NCBI GenBank assembly: GCA_942486035.1
Contig: CALNXK010000069.1
Span: 1,386,001-1,450,000 of the forward strand
DNA: 64,000 nt
Reading direction: 5' to 3'
Source of the DNA: Porites lobata
Taxonomy: Eukaryota > Cnidaria > Anthozoa > Scleractinia > Poritidae
The notes under the pieces were generated by a model. It worked only from the letters and a program-made list of their open reading frames with translations, did no database searches and had not been told where the DNA came from. Numbering within the stretch: position 1 is the stretch's first letter; the number at the start of each line of letters is the position of its first letter. A program made the position numbers and the translations under genes. Shown here piece by piece: positions 57,626-64,000 of the stretch.

Positions 57626-59065
57626 GTGAACCTACATGCTAGAGTAAGGAGGGCGCTCCACAACATGTCGAAGAGGGGTCCGCGACAGACCAGCAAAGCA
57701 TTGTCACCGTGTGAAATAAGAGAAGCTGAGGCAGAGGTGGTGCAATCCTGTCAGCGCCAAGCATTCCCTGACGAATACAAAGCTCTAGTGACCGGGAGAC
57801 CAATACTGACCAAGAGCCGACTAATGAAGTTGAATCCTGTGTTAGATGAAGAAGGCTGTATCCGTTCAAATGGAAGACTCCAGTTCGCAGAGTACCTGCC
57901 TTTACGATGTGCGATTTCCAATGATACTGCCTCGAGGACATTGTGTCCACGAAGCTCATTGTCAAGCATTATCATGAACAGGCTAACCATACAGCAGGAA
58001 CCAACTTTGTCTTGTCCCAAATCAACCAGAAGTTTTGGATCATTGCAGCCGGGAAGAGATCCGAGAGTGGGAGCGAGAGTGCAACATGTGCAAACGAATG
58101 CAGAGCAAGACCGCTACACAGATCATGGCACCGATTCCAGGGATCCGTCTTCGCTTTACCTTCCGTCCCTTTGACCAAACAGCCGTTGACTATGCTGGCC
58201 CCTTTACAACCGTACAAGGACGAGGTGTGCGCCGACAGAAGAGGTGGCTGTGTTTGTTTACTTGTCTGTCAACCCGTGCGGTCCATTTGGAGGTGGCTTT
58301 TGGTTTGGACACCGACAGTTTTCTGAATGCCTTTACACGCTTTACAAGCAGACGGGGGCGCCAAAGGAAATGATAAGCGACTGTGGGACCAATTTTGTTG
58401 GAGCCGTCAACGAACTAAAAGAACTGATCAGTAAGCTGGACCAGGACAAGATTCAGCAAAGCACAGCCAATCGAGGTGTAACATGGAGATTCAACCCCCC
58501 CGGGGCACCACACTTTGGTGGCATTCACGAGTCCATGATAAAGTCGGCCAAGAAAGCTATTTACGGAGTAATCGGAACGAGTGACGTAACTGATGAAGAG
58601 TTAATTACCGCAGTGACTGGAGTGGAAGGACTGCTCAATGCACGACCGCTCACCTACCAGTCAGCCAACCCCCAGGACATTGTACCGCTGACTCCAAACC
58701 ACTTCTTACACGGACAGTTGGGCGGTCAATTCGCACCTGAAACCGTTGATACCACCGAGTTCAGTCCACGAAAACGTTGGCGAAAGGTCCAGGAGATAAT
58801 TTCCCAAGTCTGGAGGAGGTGGCTACAAGAGTACCTTCCTTTGTTAAGCAGAAGGCCAAAGTGGACCGAAGTGGTCAAGGATCTGAAGGTGGATGATGTT
58901 GTTCTCGTCCTGGATTCTAAACTGCCAAGAGGACGATGGCCTCGAGGACGCATCATCGAAACTTATACAGGAAGGGATGGCCACATCAGAGTCGCTAAGA
59001 TCCAATGTGGCGCAAGCACCATCGTTAGACCAATTCATAAACTGGTGCCCTTGCACGAAAGTTAG
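57626..59065 (+). pseudogene. BEL/Pao integrase with C-terminal DUF5641-like region
   Basis: The N-terminal zinc-binding part lies in 57626-58174 and 58035-58373 (CNMCKRMQ). The first catalytic Asp is in QTAVDYAGPF. The final frame (58244-59062) is intact for about 270 residues and includes ISDCGTNFVGA (second Asp), FGGIHESMIKSAKKA (Glu) and KRWRKVQEIISQVWRRWLQE with the basic C-terminal domain. Two frame breaks precede it. Integrase would insert the cDNA and make the 5-bp duplication seen here. Confidence 0.8.
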
Positions 59066-59146
59066 AACACTGAACATTTCTCGTTGTTATAGTTTTCTGT
59101 TTCAATCTTTTATCGAACAATCACACTGATCCTTACCTCCCAGTGT

Positions 59147-59159
59147 GGGGAGGGGGAAA
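59147..59159 (+). other. Polypurine tract
   Basis: GGGGAGGGGGAAA immediately precedes the 3' LTR, the usual primer for second-strand synthesis. Confidence 0.75.
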
Positions 59160-59386
59160 TGGACAAAAGACATTTCGAGTCTCGCGTCACGCAATTGCAC
59201 GCGTGAGTTTTTAGTGATCAGATTTCATTTTTTTGATTGACAGTTACTCTGATTTTGTAATTGACACGCGGTCGGGTTTTTGTAGTTGTCATGAGTTGTT
59301 ATCAGAACATGTAAGTTTTAGGAGCCGTAAAATTAAAACCGTGAGTTTATTTAACCGACGAGATATCGTTTGTTGTCTTCGCAACA
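59160..59386 (+). repeat. BEL/Pao 3' LTR
   Basis: 227 bp, one C-to-T difference from the 5' LTR; followed by the ATAAC target copy. Confidence 0.93.
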
Positions 59387-59781
59387 ATAACATTGCAATA
59401 CATCGGGATGTACAATCCAATGATTAAACTCGCACAAATCTCTACATTCTATCCACACATCATGGCCATAATAGTTCAATACCTTCCCTTCCAAATTTTT
59501 ATCTAAACCAGAAAATTTTCTATCCAACTTCAAAATAAACCTTTGAATGTTTAGATGCGATAAATCATTCCCATCAACAAATCGACAATGCAAATTGGCT
59601 TGACCATTGTCTCCCATAATTACACAACTCGCAAAATTACCTTCCTGTAATGAAATATCTTGCAAGCAACACACAAAATTATAAAGCAAACACCATCAGC
59701 ATGACAAAGACATATCGCGTAACACGACAAATAAACTAAAAGTTTTCCAGCCGATTTACTCCACACACCCATTTACACCAC

Positions 59782-60249
59782 ATGGTAAAGCTGACTCCAC
59801 AAACCATGACAACGAAATACGACTGGGTATGTCTCATTTACGAAATTCGATGGAAATGTGAAGAGGAAAAATATTTCAATGAAAACTACAATCAAGACTT
59901 GATGAAAAACTTGTCAGACTGGTTGTGCGATTTAACATTGACCAACATCAACGGTGACGACGTAACAACAGTGGAGCACGGATAGTACATATTCCACAGA
60001 ACGCCCGGTCATATCGTCATATTTTTGGATCTCTTTTCCGAAGATTTGTCAAAGAGGATACAATACCCTTTTAAGGAGCCGGAAAACTCGGAAAACTGGA
60101 AAAACAGACTGTTACGACATGCAAACTGTAAGGAAACAAGGATAAATATGTACGATGAACTAGTTATAGAGACAGGAACTGGAGACGCAAGGATTGTACT
60201 CAAAGACACATGTAAAGACCCACTAACTCTTGCAAAAAACTGTTTTTAA
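59782..60249 (+). pseudogene. Element gene D: about 155 codons with one in-frame TAG
   Basis: From ATG 59782 (MVKLTPQTMTTKYDWVCLIY) the frame runs to 60249 and is broken only by TAG at 59983-59985 (codon 68). Coding texture is equally good on both sides (NYNQDLMKNLSDWLCDLTLT; IVIFLDLFSEDLSKRIQYPF; RINMYDELVIETGTG). It starts 92 bp from the beginning of gene C on the other strand, so the two are divergent, and it ends about 180 bp before the right TIR. Not recognised. Confidence 0.5.
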
Positions 60250-60427
60250 CATTGTAAAACACAATGATACAAGATTCGATTCGATTAATTCGTAACTTTA
60301 TTTACATTAAACATGGATTGCAGAATGACGGCTGTTCAGGGCTTTTTTTATCAATTAGTTAACAAGCCAATTATAAAATAACGAACAAGGACCAATGTCG
60401 ACACAGTGACGTCAACACACCGCTATA

Positions 60428-60597
60428 ACCTCATTATATATGAATTTATTCACAATTTATACCCACTACACTGCCCGCCATAACCTACCTCATTCTATAT
60501 TCATTTATTCATGCCCAAGCGGTTGCCTCTACAGCACCCAGATAACCAGCCTCATTATATATTCATTTATTCCTGCCCAAGCGGTTGCTATACTACT
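60428..60597 (-). repeat. Right terminal inverted repeat, 170 bp
   Basis: Reverse complement of 45810-45989 without the 10-bp duplication. Includes the inward-facing GGGTATAAATTG. Confidence 0.9.
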
Positions 60598-61633
60598 ACA
60601 GAAATCGGAACAACATTTTAGTAATATGAAAGACAGTAACTAACTTTAATAATTTCTTTGGCAACATAGGACCCTCTCTGGCCAGTAAAGTTTCATCTAC
60701 TCAATTTTCTCATAAAGATTTCCTTGTTGGTCAGTTTGCTGATTGTTTCTTTCTAAATCCCACTTCTCCTGCTGAGGTTGCTTCTACTGTTCATAGTCTA
60801 ACAAATAGCAAATGTGAGGGTGTTGATGGTCTTTCTATCTCTCCCATCAAGGAAACACTTAATTTACTTGCTGCTCCTTTATCTCATATTTGCAATCTAT
60901 CATTTGAGCATGGCGTCTTTCCTGATAAACTCAAAATTGCAAAGATTCTCCCGGTTTTTGAAAGTGATGACCTTCCTTTGTTCTCAAAACTATCGGCCTA
61001 TTTCTATTCTCCCGTCTTTCTAAGGTCTTCAAGAAACTTTTTTACCCCAGGTTATCAGGATTTCTCACAAAGTTTAATATCCTCAATCATAATCACTATG
61101 GCTTTAGACCATATCACTCTACTGCTATGGCTATCTTAGAACTTATCAACAACATCTATGAAGGTTTTGAAAACAATCAGTACACTGTTGGAGTCTTTGT
61201 TGATCTTAAGAAAGCATTTGATACAGTCAACCATGAAATACTTCTGGATAAGCTAAATTTTTATAGCATTACAGGTATCCCGTTAACCTGGCTGACTAGC
61301 TATTTGTCTCACAGACAGCAGTACGTCATGGTTCATGACCGTACCTCTTCGTATAATTTGGTCGTTTGTGGGGTTCCCCAGGGTTCAGTTCTTGGACCTT
61401 TACTTTTTTTATATACATCAATGATCTTTTTCATGTCTATCATTCTCTTTGCTGATGATACAAATATCTTTCCTCGTCATGATGACCTGGCTACCGTAGC
61501 AACTATTCTTAACGTAGAGCTCTCCCATGTTTCTTCTTGGTTTAATGCTAACAAACTCACTGTTCACCCTGCCAAGTCTAAATTCATCATTTTTCACCCT
61601 CAACGTAAACAAATTAAGAGCAATTGTCTGTAA
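60598..61633 (+). pseudogene. LINE reverse transcriptase (right part of the split LINE)
   Basis: From 60650 the frames read FNNFFGNIGPSLASK, SLTNSKCEGVDGLSISPIKE and FPDKLKIAKILPVF. After frameshifts near 60990, the long frame 61127-61633 has VGVFVDLKKAFDTVNHEIL (motif A), CGVPQGSVLGPLLF (B) and ILFADDTNIFPRHDDLATVA (C, ADD). The catalytic residues are intact, but there is a small deletion between motifs B and C and the 3' end is missing after 61633. It belongs to the jockey/CR1-like non-LTR group. Confidence 0.75.
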
Positions 61634-63560
61634 GATTCGAACTATATTGAAAAGTCGCTGCCACGCTATCTCACCGAATTGGCTGAAAATTAGCATGTAA
61701 AGTTGGTTTTGGGTCTTAAATAAGAAATGAATATTTTTAGGTTCTAAATCTTCTTACTTTGAAAATTACCAACATGACCATTTTGGGGAACCTTCGGCCC
61801 CGCGCCATATTGGTTAAATCGAAGGAGGTTTTACGAATCCAACTACAAGCCTGTCTTTGAAGCAATTCTATCACTGATGAGATACATGTCAAAAACTATC
61901 CTTCCTTATTATAATTTTGAAGTTTACTCCGTACATAGCAGCGTTTTCGCTAAGACTGGCTCAACTTTCGGTCGTGCACACTTTTTGCATAATTTATGCT
62001 CTCAAAATTACCAACAATCCAAAGGCGTATACCTCCCTTGCCACACAGGATTGAAACTTGCTGCTTTGCCTAAATACTGACTGTTTGTAGCCAAATCGAA
62101 TTCGTTAATAAAAAAATCGGGCAAATGCAATGCGACAGAAAGAACTTTATTAAATGGGCAGCAAGTTCTAGTCGCTTTGCTAATTAAATTACACACAAAT
62201 GCTCACTGATGTTGCCAAAAATAGTGATAAATAAAAGAATTTCTGTCCAAATCTGAGTAAAAAGTAGATCAAAAATGGCCTCTTTAATGGCAGTGACAGA
62301 ATTGCTGTCAGAAACTCTGCAAAAAGGCGGATTTTATCAGCGGAATGGTAAATTATAAATATAAATGTGTTGCTTGTGCATTTACGGGTACCGTCCCCAC
62401 ATGGGAACTAAATCGTAATTTTCCCAAAACTAAAACTTTTGAAAGATATCACAAAAAAAAAATTGAAACAAAATATATAAAGATGTACAATTTCCACATT
62501 CAGAGATATCTCAAAACGGCATTTTCTCTGCGAAACGTCGGTAGTCACGTTCAACTGAGTTTTGCATGGCGTTACAACTCCTGCTTTCGAGCAGCCGGAA
62601 CAACAACACCTAACAACAACTGCTCGCAATTATCATGCTCAAAGCAAAACCAGATAACTAGTTTTTGAAGATATTAAAGCTAAATAAAACCACTTGCCTT
62701 GTGGTGTGAGATGGGAATCAACTTTCCTTTAACTCTACACTTCCTTTCCTATATTCTTGACGCTCCCGCTCTAAGAAATGAGCATCACTATGTAGGGTCT
62801 GAAATGAACATCACTATTTCTGGTTTTCAAACATTGGGCGTGCCAAAGGTACAATTCTTTTGATCGTCCAACCCAAATCGTGGCTTGAAGTTTCTTATGA
62901 AAATGTTAGGGTTTTCAGCAAGTCTCCAAGAAAAATTATTTGTAATCATTTTGGACATTTATACTTAGTGAAAAATTGCATTACTTAACCTACAAAAGCA
63001 ACGAAAAGAGTCTCAGATTTTCTTGCGCCCCAAATTACTAATACGCCCCCCCCCCTCCCAAGGATGACTCGGAGTAGGTCAACATCGATACATGAAATAG
63101 AAATTTTTAAAAAAGGCCTGAAGTCATGTAACATAATTTGTGATGCTTTACCTTTTATTTTTAATCTTTGCAATGGCACCTTTGTTTCCCGCACGTTATT
63201 ACGCTCTCTTTACTTTTACTTCACACACCCCTCCCCTACATATTTATGGATCAGGAAGCCTCACTGAGCTAGGTAGATACCAGAGGTACTGAAATCTCCT
63301 CAACCCTGTCATAATCAATCAGTTACTGGTCGTTCGACAAAATACATGTATCAATCGAGAAATCATAAACTACTTTTTTTTTACTATGGATGGTAGCCTC
63401 ATTCCTAACAAGTGGTTACTGCCATTACTTTCTAATTTTTCACCCTGAAATAGTCTTCCAGGCATTCAGATTAGAGGGACGACACAGAGATGTAAGGACG
63501 AAAATCAGCCAAGGGCGCCCCTCTCACTGAACGCCTGGACCTTGCTACACACCTAAAGCT
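61634..63560. other. No gene identified
   Basis: AT-rich DNA with C-runs (63045-63056). Short open stretches at 61877-62080 and 62345-62668 lack recognisable domains or consistent splice sites. Confidence 0.35.
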
Positions 63561-63796
63561 AAAGCTATGTTCACACTAGATACCTTTTGCGCCGACACGA
63601 TAAAAATATGGATAGGAATTTTGCTCACGCATTAGAACGGTGATTTCAGCGCGATTTCTGTAACGGAGCAAAATGCTTTGCTGCGCCAAATTATAAAGTG
63701 GAGTGTCACATATCGGATAGGTATTCATACTTTTCCAGATAGCTTTTCGTGTAGGCATGAAGAGATACTCGGTATAGTGTGAACATAAATAGCTTA
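63561..63796. mobile_element. MITE, about 236 bp
   Basis: Left end AAAGCTATGTTCACACTAGA and right end TAGTGTGAACATAAATAGCTT are inverted, the right arm having four extra bases. The interior is non-coding. hAT-type and other DNA transposons have similar short MITEs; no clear target duplication was found. Confidence 0.55.
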
Positions 63797-64000
63797 AGAA
63801 AAGCACAGACAAGACAGCACGAACCGATTCTCGGCAGGGCCTTCCCACCAGTCTCCCCTCAACTAACCTTTTTTTTTTTCGCTTTTTTCCTCGCGAGATA
63901 AAGGATTACTAAAAATGGATTCAAGGTAGCCTATGGGGGCTCTGGTTTAAAGTGCTGGCTTTCATTCATTCAAAAAATGAATCAATAATCGTTCAGATTC
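63797..64000. other. No gene identified
   Basis: Unique sequence with a T-run at 63870-63880. Confidence 0.3.

Larger units (their letters stand above)
53106..59386 (+). mobile_element. BEL/Pao LTR retrotransposon, complete structure
   Basis: Two 227-bp LTRs, a primer-binding site, a polypurine tract and a 5-bp target duplication (ATAAC at 53101-53105 and 59387-59391) mark a full 6281-bp insertion. Internal domains in order are gag (DUF1759-like), zinc knuckle, A17-type protease (DUF1758), RT, RNase H and integrase with DUF5641-like end, the BEL/Pao order. Reading frames are heavily interrupted despite LTRs that differ at one base. Confidence 0.92.
52951..59689 (-). pseudogene. Element gene C, split by the BEL/Pao insertion
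   Basis: The minus-strand frame 59689-59387 (containing CRFVDGNDLSHLNIQRFILK and GHDVWIECRDLCEFNHWIVH) reaches the BEL 3' LTR boundary. Leaving out the BEL element and one ATAAC copy, it continues in the same frame at 53100-52951 (VMRKTMDSPRFNIAGYKQFV, ending KETMPLM-stop). Together they give about 150 codons with no stop across the junction. No domain recognised. The true start may be upstream of 59689, where another frame is open. Confidence 0.55.
45810..60597. mobile_element. Large TIR element of unknown class, with nested insertions
   Basis: Ends are 170-180 bp inverted repeats starting AGTAGTATAGCAACCGCTTG. Flanking sequence on the two sides joins into one LINE linker, and AAAGAA/ACAGAA could be an imperfect 6-bp target duplication. 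Without the BEL/Pao element (53106-59386 plus 5 bp) the length is about 8.5 kb; without the likely insertion at 47392-51262 it is about 4.6 kb. Genes: A (45999-47212, +), B (47097-52356, +), C (split, -) and D (59782-60249, +), plus a small minus-strand frame at 52367-52570. No transposase, integrase, polymerase or helicase is recognisable. Overlapping genes, tiny introns and long TIRs recall virus-derived elements such as Polintons, but there is no direct evidence for that class. Confidence 0.75.

Noticed and set aside
45810..60597. Classifying the large TIR element as a Polinton/Maverick
   Set aside because: TIR size and a possible 6-bp duplication fit, but no type-B polymerase, retroviral-type integrase, packaging ATPase or capsid motif is visible outside the BEL insertion, and the element is only 4.6-8.5 kb without nested insertions.

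Overview
The window is animal nuclear DNA. It has no bacterial gene layout: coding pieces are short, split by GT-AG introns and spread through AT-rich sequence full of transposon remains. The mixture (DIRS-like and BEL/Pao retroelements, CR1/L2-type LINE pieces, an OTU-protease gene, DUF6589-like and DNCGGQ-type multicopy genes, many foldback MITEs) is what I would expect from a cnidarian, most likely a stony coral. That assignment is inference from family content, not from a species marker.

Layout. 1-809 (-): broken copy of a multicopy cnidarian gene family. 1.0-3.7 kb: nested inverted repeats with tRNA-like pieces. 3.7-6.9 kb: non-coding simple and palindromic repeats. 6.94-8.38 kb: a TA-flanked MITE. 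8.4-11.1 kb (-): two abutting DIRS-like gag/RT relics. 12.6-13.4 kb: an F-box gene with one in-frame stop. 13.9-15.9 kb: a second, nearly full-length decayed copy of the family seen at 1-809. 17.7-18.2 kb: LINE 3' end. 18.9-22.3 kb: unidentified coding remains and a DUF6589-like exon. 23.3-24.1 kb: a hairpin MITE and a 30-bp tandem repeat. 24.2-27.5 kb: a six-exon OTU-like gene whose splice phases all agree. 27.4-28.7 kb: further coding remains. 29.5-44.1 kb: six head-to-tail units of about 2.6 kb (one with an internal deletion). 44.7-45.6 kb: LINE fragment. 45.8-60.6 kb: a large element with 170-180 bp terminal inverted repeats, inserted in another LINE and carrying at least four genes I cannot match to any family. 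It is itself split by a complete BEL/Pao element (53.1-59.4 kb, 227-bp LTRs, 5-bp target duplication) and probably by a 3.9-kb non-coding insertion. 60.6-61.6 kb: the rest of the LINE reverse transcriptase. 61.6-64 kb: non-coding with one MITE.

The most unusual object is the 45.8-60.6 kb element. A TATA box lies in its inverted repeat, the first gene starts 10 bp inside it, its introns are only 61 and 70 bp, two genes overlap in different frames, and genes lie on both strands. It resembles a virus-derived or Polinton-scale transposon in organisation, but I see no polymerase, integrase or transposase in it, so its class is open. The nesting order can be read directly: LINE, then the TIR element, then the BEL element inside one of its genes.
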